DNA of 64,000 nt from Strigamia acuminata (Eukaryota; Arthropoda; Chilopoda; Geophilomorpha; Linotaeniidae), in NCBI GenBank assembly GCA_949358305.1, contig OX442314.1:56119369-56183368 (forward strand). The letters run 5' to 3'. Numbering within the stretch: the first letter of the stretch is position 1; every line of letters begins with the position of its first letter. The position numbers and the translations under genes are program-made. This document shows, piece after piece, positions 9,952 to 19,979 of this stretch. A model generated the notes under the pieces. That model searched no databases. It had not been told where the DNA came from and saw nothing but the letters and a program-made list of their open reading frames with translations.

Positions 9952-10740
9952 GAAGAGATGTTTCCATCTTCGTGGATATTTTTATTTTTGTATTGTGTAA
10001 TGTTTGTGTCCTGTCCAATACACCCAATTCGAATTCTACTACTAAGTGTAAACGTACACACATCATTCAAGTATGAATTCATTTGCCGCGAGATTTCCAT
10101 AGAGATTTGTTCTGTCTAGAGAGCACCGTGTTTTTCGATTGTAAACCCCGTAGCCACAACCATTTTGAGTCGAGACACGGAAACGTTCGTTCGTTCAAGT
10201 GACGACGCGAAGGCGATAAATTTACTTGAATTGAACTTCAAATGCGGTTATTTCTCACAGCAATTGACCTAAGTTTTACAATTTTTGACATTTTCATTGA
10301 AATTCATTTATAATTGCTTGTTTTTTAGGCTCGGTTTGATGTCTGCGTGTTAGAATTTTCTCCCCATCCCGTGTGACGATGCGAGTGAACTTACAAGTTA
10401 GAATTATTCGGAGTGAAACGTAGTAAAATAGAATTAGACGTATTTTAAGTAAGAATTCATCTTTCTTGTAAATGATTGCTTTGTTTGTGGGGGTGTAAAA
10501 TCCAACTCTCTACCTCCACGTGGTCACCCCTGGATAAACTGATGATTTGAAATGTGTCAGTGGAACCAAACGAGAGCTCTGGTCAAATATTTCCTTTGGT
10601 GGATTTGATATTTTTGTATTGTAAAACTGCATTCCCATACGAATGTGGCATTTACATTTCTTGCTACTGTAAGACCCCATTCCTCCATGAATGTGGCATT
10701 TGCATTGATAATTGAAACAAGATCTCTTTCCACTTAGTTT
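9952..10740 (+). ncRNA. Putative structured RNA gene, copy 1
   Basis: About 780 bp shared with 18004-18900 and without a conserved reading frame. The core starts at GGGGGTG 10489-10495, which can pair with CACCCC 10525-10530. Inside that loop CTCTC 10506-10510 can pair with GAGAG 10572-10576, giving a pseudoknot. A local stem ACTGA/TCAGT lies between about 10539 and 10561. Two similar hairpins follow, the first being CTGCATTC/GAATGTGG at about 10627-10648. The core motif AATCCAACTCTCTACCTCC is identical in all three copies. An acceptor-like TTTTTTAG at about 10329 suggests an upstream exon. It lies just after FTP copy 2 but also occurs at 45.2 kb without that gene. Confidence 0.5.
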
Positions 10741-10743
10741 TAA

Positions 10744-11130
10744 CCCTCGCAGCCCCAACCTAAAAAAAATCCCTTACTCTCCCAACCCGGGTCATTTTTG
10801 ACCCCAAGCCAAAAAAATTTTTCCAAAAATGAGTGAAAATGATTTTATTCTTTGAGTATTTCATGTTTATGAAGAAATTTCAGCAATTCGGTATTTGTCA
10901 AAAGAGAGCGACAAAAATAATTGACATTGCATTCAAAAGTAGTGAGTAAACAAAGGAATTTTGTGAAATTTTTTTTTTGCGATTTTTAAATCTATTATTT
11001 TTTTTATTGTTTGTTATGATGTTAAATAAAAATACATGAAATTTCAGAATGAAAATCCCAATAGTTTTTGAGAAAAAAAATAAAAACACTTTTGGAGGTC
11101 AAAATTGACCCTAGGTTGGGGTGGGAAGGG
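10744..11130. mobile_element. piggyBac-type MITE, 387 bp
   Basis: Flanked by TTAA on both sides (10740-10743, 11131-11134). Ends are CCCTCGCAGCCCCAACC and GGTTGGGGTGGGAAGGG, imperfect inverted repeats. The related locus near 18900 (TTGGTTAAGCACC) carries a single TTAA, as expected for an empty site. TTAA duplication is diagnostic of piggyBac transposition. There is no transposase frame. Confidence 0.85.
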
Positions 11131-11134
11131 TTAA

Positions 11135-12090
11135 TGCATGCTCAATTTTACTTCCCGGTTATTAGTGAATGCTATAATAGTTGTATTATTTTTCGTCATA
11201 GTCTGCGTAGTTTTATTGTATTGCTTTCAATCAAATGATTACATGTGTTTTGTCTAGCGTCATTGCGTGTTGCCTGTAATAAAGGCATTTTTTGTCGAAA
11301 TGCCACTCACGATATACCGGTACCATCTCTCGAATTCGCTTGCCCTGAAAAAAACAATGCTGTCTCAACAGTTGTGGCGATGCATGCTTTGTAATTTGTG
11401 TTTGTGCGTATTGACGGGGCCAGCCAGGTGCGACCTCCTTATAATACGCTACTGGATTTAACTTCCCAATTCTTAATGTTATCTTCTGCCATTAATATTG
11501 TTTGGTTGCTGTTTGCTTCATCCAATACTTTTTTTATCGTAGTTGTGCAGTTTTATTTGATTCTCAACAGCAAACCATTCACCAAGGCCTTTCCAAGTCC
11601 ACGACAACTGGAATAATTTTCAGGGTTGCAGTTGCAGCTAGTAAAATTAATCCACAATTCAAACGGTTGAAATTCCTCTTGGATGGATTGTCCATTGTGA
11701 CGTACACCCCAGCCCGAGCTGTGAGGGTGTATCACAGGAAACTCCCCAAAATGTCCAAAAATAAGAGTTTTAAAACTTTAACTAAAGTTAATTAATTAAT
11801 TAATTAATGATTAATTAAATTAATGATTAATTAAATAATATACATGCAATAATAAGTAATTGGGCGAAGCAAACACTCGGAGAGATAAATCTTTCTTATA
11901 TGCTGTGGATGTAGAGACATATGGATGCTTTTCACCTTCCCTCGATTAAGAGGACTTGTACAAAACTGGCCGATTCTCTTATCTCCACTAATGCTCTGTG
12001 CCAATTGTTCTGGCATCACTATCCACAACCACCAACATCCCTAAATTCGGTAGAAAATTGCTTTAATGTTGACGAATTATGTGTTTATCC
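11135..12090. other. No gene recognised; TTAA low-complexity tract
   Basis: Only short, uncorrelated frames are present. A (TTAATTAA)n-like tract occupies about 11783-11837. Confidence 0.4.
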
Positions 12091-12091
12091 T

Positions 12092-12585
12092 TCATATTGG
12101 GCCGGTCTGTTTGTCGAGGGCAGTGAATCGACCCATTATCCATTCTTGTAGCAATGCTGCATTACCAACATCTTGCTGAGTTCTTGACCCTTTATCTTCA
12201 GCAGCGCTTCTTAATCGTTCAATATGCTCACCGAATACCTCTGCCCAGACTAGATCGTCCGCCGTATGATTGGGCATATGCTTAGTGAGGGCGTGTTTTT
12301 GCCGGAACCATCGACTGCAATCATTCTCTTTGCAAAAATAGCCGAATTCGTGAACCGTCTTAATATGTCGGTTGTACTCGAACTTTGTTGGGAATTGTTT
12401 GTCGTAGCATTCTTCCGGCTCCGCTGTGGGCGTGTACACGCTTTGAACGTGGGGTTTCAACGAGTATGCTTTGTTGCTTCTATAGTCGCGACTATTGACG
12501 CTACACTTATGCTCAACAGCAGGGGCTTTTCGTTTCGTACTTCTGTCGTCCTGGGTCGTATTTGGTCGTTTCCTGTGGATGTAGA
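12092..12585 (-). pseudogene. C2H2 zinc-finger protein fragment
   Basis: The minus-strand frame, read from about 12585, contains two recognisable finger modules: CYDKQFPTKFEYNRHIKTVH, then CKENDCSRWFRQKHALTKH with a following H. A third, degenerate module lies upstream (HKCSVNSRDYR). A region EVFGEHIERLRSAAEDKG and a stop at 12092 follow. The frame is lost upstream of about 12585, where an acceptor-like CATCCACAG occurs, so this may be one exon of a longer gene or a broken copy. Intact Cys/His spacing is seen only in the second module. Confidence 0.5.
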
Positions 12586-12779
12586 AGTGGGTTCAGTCTC
12601 TTTTCCTGTTATTTGGCCCCAAACACTTTGGATCCAGACTGCCCAAGTAGAATAGTTCGATTCGTTAAACGTCTTGAAAGATCGATTGGTCATCGAATTT
12701 ATCCTCTGATGACATTGTTGATACGTGAAGAATACAATCCCAAATAAATTGAAGCACTTCACAAATATCCACTACACAT

Positions 12780-14400
12780 AAATTCACTTCACCAGCACTT
12801 TTCAAATAAATGCCCACCAAAAATCAAAGTGAAAAATAAATCACTGCTGCCTTGGGCTAATTCCTCTAAACTTCACAAGAATGCTAGCAGGAATTTCCGT
12901 TCGACTCCTGGGTCGCGGAACCGTCTCAGTAAATACTAGGCACTGTCTGGAAATACGACGATTACCTGGCTGACTGTGACTGGCCGAAGGGTAATGGAAG
13001 AAGCTAAGCAACCCCCAAACAAAAACCTTAAAAACTATCTTAGATGATAACAAAGGGGGCTTAAAACCACACTAATTGCTGAGTTGAAGGTCGTTGTTGC
13101 AGGATTCCACGTCGCAAAAATTCCTAAACGATGCTCCAGTGATGCGCTTGGAGTTCTATCCCGGTTAATTGGATCCCAATAATTGTGTTTGAGCTTCCTG
13201 CACGTGCGCCTTCCCATATGCACTCTGGGTGCCTTGAAACACTTATGTAGAAACAATACTCTGGAAATTTTTTTCATAGATGTTTACAAATATATCACCT
13301 TCTGAGCCGTAACAATCATCTTTTTAGGAATGTTAAATTTGACAGGTGTGGTCAGTAGCCATCTACTAGCAAAGTGTTTGCTGTTAATCTGTCGAGTGAC
13401 GGAGAATAGGGCATCAGCAAGGTAACTTTTTTGGGACCGGGAATAACATTCATGACGAATGTGCTTGTACCTATTCATAGCACTCGTCAACAGGAACAGA
13501 TGATTATCTAAGGTGCAAGTATTTTTAAGTTTGAATAGTTCAGTATCGAAATATCATTTCCACCCCATGGAATGTGTACAAAAGGTGATGTGGATTCTTC
13601 TGTCTCCTTACATGTAGATGGGATTATTTGTTGAACAGATATTGATTTGTCAGTTTGGTGCATTATAGCAGTGTATTGCTTAAAAATAGATTGAAAATTC
13701 GTTTTGTATCATTTCCACAACTGTAGACGATTTTTACTATGGTTTGCAATTTTGCCAAATTCTGTTATTATTTGCGCCCAGAGACAGTCTTTCTGATCAA
13801 CAGCAGTACAATGCAACGCCGAAATATCTAACTTGTAAGTTATGATTAGATATGAATCCAGCAATTTGGCCAGGTCAGATCTTTTCCACGTTGGGGGTGC
13901 TAATGTCGAGTAAAATACACTAGAAAATAAATAAATAATATCACCATTAGTGTAAATGAATGCGAAGCACTGTAATACTTTAAAATAATAAGCACAAAAT
14001 GCCATAGTAGGAGTAAATTACAAACTTTGTCATAAAATGAATCTAAAATACTATGAAAAACACAATTCACTTAAGTACCTCTAGCCAGAGCAAAGAGAGC
14101 ATAGCTCAAATGTACGGAAGCCCCTGTCCTGTCCATGGATGCTTGGGGTGCTAGGGCGGCATGGGAATGGGTAATTCCAGCGCGGGGGACACTGATCGGT
14201 AACGCGTGTTCACGGGTCACTCATTGTGTTCACTGATATGCTGCGACCTCGGAGCGTCCTTGAATCACTTGCTGCGACTGGTCACTATCACTAGAAGTTG
14301 ACATGGCACATACTAAAGCACAAAAATCAAAATCTTAAGTAAAGACAAATAAATAAGTCAATGCCTAACTGGAACATAGTCTAGTTATAGAATATCAGCA
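12780..14400. other. No gene recognised
   Basis: Several frames of 60-100 codons exist on the minus strand (for example 13035-13277 and 13709-14005), but none has a recognisable motif or splice-supported extension. Confidence 0.4.
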
Positions 14401-14404
14401 AAAA

Positions 14405-14583
14405 GAATACACTTAAAAATTAAAGTATAAAATTATAAAATTAAAATATGAAATTAAAGTTTAAAATTATAAAATTAAAATGTAAAATTAAAGTTTAAAA
14501 TAATAAAAGCGGCATCCGTTTCGCTTCCATCTTTTGGAATAGGGGGTTCCGGCACAATCTCAGAAACGGGGGGGGGGGGGGGG
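14405..14583. repeat. AT-rich tandem repeat and poly-G run
   Basis: AAATTAAAGTTTAAAATTAT-type units repeat with a period of about 40 bp at 14405-14510. A 17-base G run ends at 14583. Long G runs may be assembly-sensitive. Confidence 0.7.
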
Positions 14584-14592
14584 CAGTTTCAA

Positions 14593-15281
14593 TTAATGGA
14601 GTGGAATGGCGTTCATCTCAGACCCCATCTCGAATACCGATATGGTGGTTGGCAAGCTTACGGCCCAACCCGTGTTGATCGCGGAATCTAGTTCGTATGT
14701 GATATGATTTACAAGTCGACACCAGATATGCTCCAGGATTTTGAAACCTTCGGGTCGTTGTCGGTTCAATACCGATCGCATTATGACTAATGGGATGTTA
14801 AAGTTCGGTTGTTGGTTCGAACGAATCGAATTCGAGGTGTCTTTCGCCGCCTTTACAAGCATGGGTAAATAATGGGCTATCTCAGCCTTAGCTTTCTCAA
14901 TATTAGATAAACCTCCGGGGGCGATGAAAGGCGAGACGACTACTACCTGCGAAACAATCTTCTCTTTAACTGTCAGATGGATTGCCTGGTCCTGGAAAAT
15001 GGAGTGTGATGGCACATGTGGGATCTCCAAAAAGACGTAGATGGACCTGGCCACACCAGTGGCAACTAAGCAATGACAGGCGATGAGGGCAGTATCACCG
15101 ACGTCGAAGGGGCCACTGGAAGTTGCTTTCTGCTAGTAATGGTCGCCGACAGCTTGGGGTCCTGTTGGCTCTTTGTGAAGCTGCCATACGGGGTGTCGGA
15201 TCGGTTTAGTTCATCCGGATTCACAAAAATTGAATATTTTGCTAAGTTATGACGCAAAATATGAATTATATAAAGAGTCAA
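14593..15281 (-). pseudogene. Unrecognised protein, two overlapping frames joined by a frameshift
   Basis: Frame one (15281 to 15066) and frame two (about 15110 to 14593) overlap and together would give one protein of about 215 residues. Frame two reads FDVGDTALIACHCLVATG... and then STPLE-type regular secondary structure ending EMGSEMNAIPLH. No membrane segment or metal-binding motif is evident. The lack of introns and the single frameshift would fit an integrated copy of a viral or other foreign gene, but no family was recognised. Confidence 0.35.
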
Positions 15282-15294
15282 TAAATGTTGTTAA

Positions 15295-15564
15295 CTATAG
15301 GCTTGTCCGTGCCACGGATTTGATAATAAGAAATTGTTCAATTGTAGCCATTTTGTCTTCCATTTTTTCCTCGCTGCATTTAAAATGTAAGAGGTTCTCC
15401 AATGAGGCATTATCTAGATGTTGCAGATCAAGTCTCTTGAGTAAGATAATGGCGTCTTTATCAATGGCGACTTTATCGTTGTCGCACGATTTCCACTTAA
15501 AAATACATTCAATGCACATGTGGCAATATCTTTGCTTATCAACAGAATCAATCAGTTTTATCAT
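15295..15564 (-). other. Small unrecognised ORF
   Basis: 89 codons starting MIKLIDSVDKQRYCHMC, with Cys pairs CHMC and ECIFKWKSC near the N-terminus. It is on the opposite strand to the ankyrin fragment that follows. It could be an exon of the same lost gene as 14593-15281. Weak evidence. Confidence 0.25.
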
Positions 15565-15659
15565 CTGATCTTTGGTTAATTTTTCGATTCTTGTATGATT
15601 GGATATGTTCGCAATGTTATTCTGTAGGAAACTTCCAAATTAAAATCTGTACCTATAGC

Positions 15660-15797
15660 CCACAATGCGATAAATTTTTCGAGATTTACATCTTGGCAAG
15701 GAACGGACACATCGCTGCCGTGAAACTGCTCTTAGATAACGGAGGGGATATTAACGCACAGATTGAAATTAATCGAAACACCGTGCTGACACTATAG
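15660..15797 (+). pseudogene. Ankyrin-repeat fragment
   Basis: One ankyrin unit reads ARNGHIAAVKLLLDNGGDIN, followed by AQIEINRNTVLTL and a stop. The usual G-TPLH start of a next unit is replaced, so the fragment is truncated. No further repeats are present. Confidence 0.6.
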
Positions 15798-15799
15798 GT

Positions 15800-17095
15800 T
15801 GTACGGGGTAAGTACGGCAGAATGTTCGTCCGAAGTAAACCGACCATGTCATCCTAACCTAACAAGCACTGCCACACAGTGAGATAGGTGACCCCACCCC
15901 TAGACAACGGATTTAAGGCCAAAACCCAATAATCTGGAATCTCTGTCTCATTATTACGTGAGTATGCGTCTTTCCCATTGTAGTAAATCCTCATACTGCA
16001 GTGGGTAAGACCATATCTAGTCACAATAAGTCTGTTGGATTGTATTCAGTTGGAACAAGTGACCATTGATTCGGTTTTGAAGATGAGACAATTTCTTGCA
16101 CGTGATTGGAAACGTACGGCTTCCATTGATTTCTGTCTGAGTTGATCCACACAAATGTGATTGTAGTGTGAGTGTTTGGACGGACGCCACGTGGTCGGGG
16201 GAGAGCCACGGGACGCTGGACACAACACGCACAATAGAATTCACTTTGAAATACATAAGAGACACAAGTTTAGTTTAAGGTAAGCTTTATTGATGTCTAG
16301 GGGTATTATGTGGTGTCTTCCAGTGCATTTCCCAATTTGATGGCTACGGATAGCCATCCCTAACTTGACCGCGTGGCACGTCGGCCATTGGCTGAATGAC
16401 ACACATGGTCGGAATACTGTTCGGCTGCGTTGTCGCTGCGTTCACGGAGAACGCGGGACAGGCACGGTGAACATGGACTATCAAGTACTGGCGAGCGACA
16501 GAGTCGCTACGCCAATTGCTAGATTCATCATCACTGCCAGTATGGAAGAGAGATCATGGAAGCGACCGTTCGCCATGTTGGTTGCTAGAGAACTCTCTTG
16601 GGCCTCTGCGGGGCCCACCACTTCCGGAAGGGCACTTCCGGTTTCCAATTGGCGGGGCCAACGACCATCAACTCCAACTGGTGCGGGGGACCACAACAGG
16701 TTGCACACGAGAAACACACGAGGTGCGCGAGGGCTGTGGAAACGCCATGTGTTGCAGGTAAGTGAACAGGCTGAGCAGGCAGCTGGTCACAGTAGAATCC
16801 GAAAAAGACTTTACTTCTTTTACAGGATAATTGGACAGGAAATTGTTCAACAAATATTGACACATCCTAACTTCAACGACTGCTGCTGTAAGCTCTAGTC
16901 GGGGCTAAGTTATTTTCTTTGCAGAAACAATTCTGCTAAGAAGTAAATTCTTTGTCCTTCTGGTGTTGACTGTAAAAATAGTACATCTGTACGCTTTGGT
17001 GCTTGCATCACAAAAAACTTCGAGGGTTAGTTTAGTTCTTGATTTGAATAAATTTCTAGCCATCGCCTGCGAAAAATCACGAGGCACTACTTCTC
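15800..17095. other. No gene recognised; contains dispersed repeat copy B
   Basis: 16166-16280 matches 7438-7560. The 177-codon frame at 16365-16898 has no recognisable motif and atypical composition; I do not treat it as a gene. Confidence 0.4.
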
Positions 17096-17099
17096 AAGC

Positions 17100-17415
17100 C
17101 TGGTTCACGGCACAAGAAAGAAGGCGAATTATCAAGAGATAGTTGATCTTATGCGTCTCCACTTCTAGCCAATTGTTCAACCACACGTGGGCCGGTCTCT
17201 CAAGAGGAGGTCAGCGTTCGGGTGGCAGGGATGAGGTTAGTAGGAAACTGCCTAATATTGCTTGATGGCATTGTGGTGGGCCGCATTTTCGTCATCAATG
17301 CCCTGAATGGAAACAGCAAGAGAGTGCAGGACAGACGACTTCTAAGAATGAGGACGGCGTGGGCCGGTAGCCTGAGTTCCGCCAGAAGTCTGTCCCCATT
17401 AATTCTGCAGACCTA
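17100..17415 (+). pseudogene. gag: Decayed Ty3/gypsy gag
   Basis: Sequence collinear with the gag at 3971-5158 but on the other strand: NYQEIVDLMRLHF, stop, PIVQPHVG, then a large deletion, then WHCGGPHFRHQCPEWKQQES and, after another stop, PEFRQKSVPIN. Zinc-knuckle residues are kept while the frame is broken several times. Confidence 0.8.
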
Positions 17416-17654
17416 ACTTGCACACTTTATGCATTCTCCTGGATTCTATCTCCTTGTCCAGGACTATTTTCCACACGAAATTGCTTCCTCTTCAGTAGTT
17501 GGTGGAAATAATCTGGTGTCTGCCACTCGTGCAGCATTTCTTTCTTGTAAAGAATTTTTTGTGAGTAAAAAAAATCTGATTTGATATTTATACACACATT
17601 CTTTTTATTGAAAATCTTCCTTTATTTTGTCATAATTCATCCGTGACTCATTTT

Positions 17655-17712
17655 GGTATTGTTAGACTGCATCTGAATTTCAATATAGGTGTAGCATTTA
17701 CTAAATCAGATA
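17655..17712 (+). ncRNA. Isolated hairpin related to the structured-RNA family
   Basis: TATTGTTAGACTGCATCT...AGGTGTAGCATTTACT matches the 3' hairpin of the RNA copies. The stem CTGCATCT/AGGTGTAG is fully paired with bases different from those in the other copies. The pseudoknot core is absent. Confidence 0.4.
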
Positions 17713-18003
17713 TTTTGACAAATTTTTCACTCTGTGAGACTATGATTGTGAATTATTTAAGTGGAGCGTAAAAAGAAAGTTTTTGCTAGAAATTTAATTT
17801 TTTGCATGACTTAATCCTTTTAGAAATTTGCATAAATGCTGTACTATATATTCTACTTAGGTCTACTACGGTTTTTCTCCGATCATTAGAACTCCTTTTT
17901 CCAAAAGTTTAAACACATAAGTGTGTTGAGGTTTTGACACTATGCTCAATCCCATTTACACGTGGTAGTAACATTCCAGTAAGATTGTGTAAAGAACAGA
18001 GCC

Positions 18004-18900
18004 TTTAGATGAAGAGATGTTTCCATCTGCATCGATGCAGATAGAGAATTTTTGGATTTGTTATGTAATTCATGCGAATAAGAAAAAAGGAAAAAGCCAT
18101 CTGCAAATAAAATGCGTCATTGGTACATTGGTATATTTTTATTTTTGTATTGTGTAATATTTGTGTCCTGTCCAATACATCCAATTCGAATTCTACTATA
18201 AGTGTAAACGTACACACATCGTTCAAGTATGAATTCGTATTTGCCGCGAGATTTCCATAGAGATTTGTTCTGTCTAGAATAGAACCGTGTTATTCGACCG
18301 TGAACCCCGTAGCCACTACCATTTTGAGTCGAGACACGGAAACGTTCGTTCGTTCAAGTGACGACGCGAAGGCGATGAATTCACTTGAATTGAACTTCAG
18401 ATGCGGTTATTTCTCACAGCAATTGACCTAAGTTTTACAATTTTTGAAATGTTCATTGAAATTCATTTATAATTGCTTGTTTTTTAGGCTCGGTTTGATG
18501 TCTGCGTGTTAGAATTTTCTCCCCATCCCGTGTGACGATGCGAGTGAACTTAGAATTATTCGGAGTGAAACGTAGTGAACTAGAATTAAGACGTATTTTA
18601 AGTAAGAATTCTTCTTTTTTGTAAATGATTGCTTTGTTTGTGGGGGTGTAAAATCCAACTCTCTACCTCCACGTGGTCACCCCTGGATAAACTGATGATT
18701 TGAAATGTGTCAGTGGAACCAAAAGAGAGCTCTGGTCATATATTTCCTTTGCTTTTCACATTTTTTGAATTTGATATTTTTGTATCGTAAGACTGCATTC
18801 CCATACGAATGTGGCATTTGCATTTCTTGCTACTGTAAGACTCCATTTCTCCATGAATGTGGCATTTGCATTGATAAATGAAACAAGATCTCTTTCCCCT
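18004..18900 (+). ncRNA. Putative structured RNA gene, copy 2
   Basis: Closely related to 9952-10740, with an insertion of about 100 bp near 18030-18125. The core GGGGGTG at 18642-18648, the CTCTC and GAGAG elements and the two 3' hairpins are all kept. Here the second hairpin reads CTCCATTT...GAATGTGG. The FTP gene is absent in front of it apart from a short shared stretch at 18004. Confidence 0.5.
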
Positions 18901-19152
18901 TGGTTAAGCACCACTCAATAAAATGAGTGCATCTAGTTCTGCGATTTTAATTGGTCACCTGCCAATATTTTTAACAAAATGTCTCGTTTCCGTATTTGCA
19001 ATTTTGAAGTATTGTTTGTTACCCATCACCTTTTACACTGCGGTGTAAACTCGTCTTGCTCGAAATCGCTGTCTGGTTCGTATGTGCTGTCTGGTTCGAG
19101 ATACCTGCCCGTTATGAGATCACACCGTAGGGTGGTGGCATGAACTACAGAT

Positions 19153-19782
19153 TGTCGTGATTCGACTTTGTGGTTAAAAGATAATAAATAACACTCGGGA
19201 ATACAATATACTTCAAATATTGCTTTATTGAATACTCTTACTGAATACAAGATAAGTTAAGATGATTCCTATGTTAGTCCTCGGATTCGGCTGCGAATAC
19301 GAGTTGCCGCTAAACAATGGCGGATCCAATTGTTTAGTCCTACGCGTGGTCTGTGTTTGTTGTCTAGGGTATTTCCACGTGTTATAATGAACACGCGAGA
19401 ATTCGCTTTCTCGTGCGAATTAAACGAATATCGTTCGGATATTTATTCTAGCGTAGATTGGCTACGCTAAATAAATGTGGCTGTTGTACAGTTGAAATGG
19501 TCAGCGGGCACCGGTCCTCGATCAATCCGTGAAACGGCCTGAAAGGTGAGGTAAGTGGTGCTCTTGCTGAGATTGGTGAAACTGTAGTGTCGTTTCCGGT
19601 CAAGCGTTGGCGTTATATATTAACCGGAAATGACGTCATATGCAAATCCTTCTGATTATGCAGGTTCGCAGAAACACGAGACTAGTCAGTCTAGTCGGTA
19701 TTTCTAGCGCGCTCTAGTGGCGAGTATTAATAACATGATACCCGTCACTAATTACTTCTTCAGGTGATGCCGAATCACCACA
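19153..19782 (-). mobile_element. 3' LTR of a Ty3/gypsy element, 630 bp
   Basis: On the minus strand the LTR starts TGTGGTGATTCGGC at 19782 and ends AATCACGACA at 19153, so it has TG...CA ends. The AATAAA signal lies near 19222-19228. Hairpins include TAGCGTAG/CTACGCTA at about 19451-19471. The start is preceded by the purine-rich CTCGGGGAGGGA, as in the related LTR at 61516. The flank next to 19153 is CAGAT; no matching duplication was found at the far end. Confidence 0.75.
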
Positions 19783-19796
19783 CGTCCCTCCCCGAG
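19783..19796 (-). other. Polypurine tract
   Basis: Minus strand TCGGGGAGGGACG directly before the LTR start. The tract at 61517-61530 is nearly the same. Primes plus-strand DNA synthesis in LTR elements. Confidence 0.6.
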
Positions 19797-19979
19797 AATA
19801 AATCATCGGGGTCCCTTAAATAAAGGTGGAACAATATCTAATCATAAATAATCTCTTTATTTAAATGATGATGAATGGTGAGTAAAATATTTTACATTCT
19901 TAAGTAATTGATACACAAATAAATAATAATAATATCCTAGTTTGGAGAAGACAGTCTTCTCGTCACGATTTCTAATTAC

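Noticed and set aside
10535-10560. CTGATGA...GAAA resembles a hammerhead ribozyme core
   Set aside because: No stem II between the two blocks, no cleavage triplet in register, and copy 3 at 45.2 kb does not conserve it.
16365-16898. A 177-codon frame as a gene
   Set aside because: No recognisable motif, overlapping frames of similar length on the other strand, and no splice or start support.
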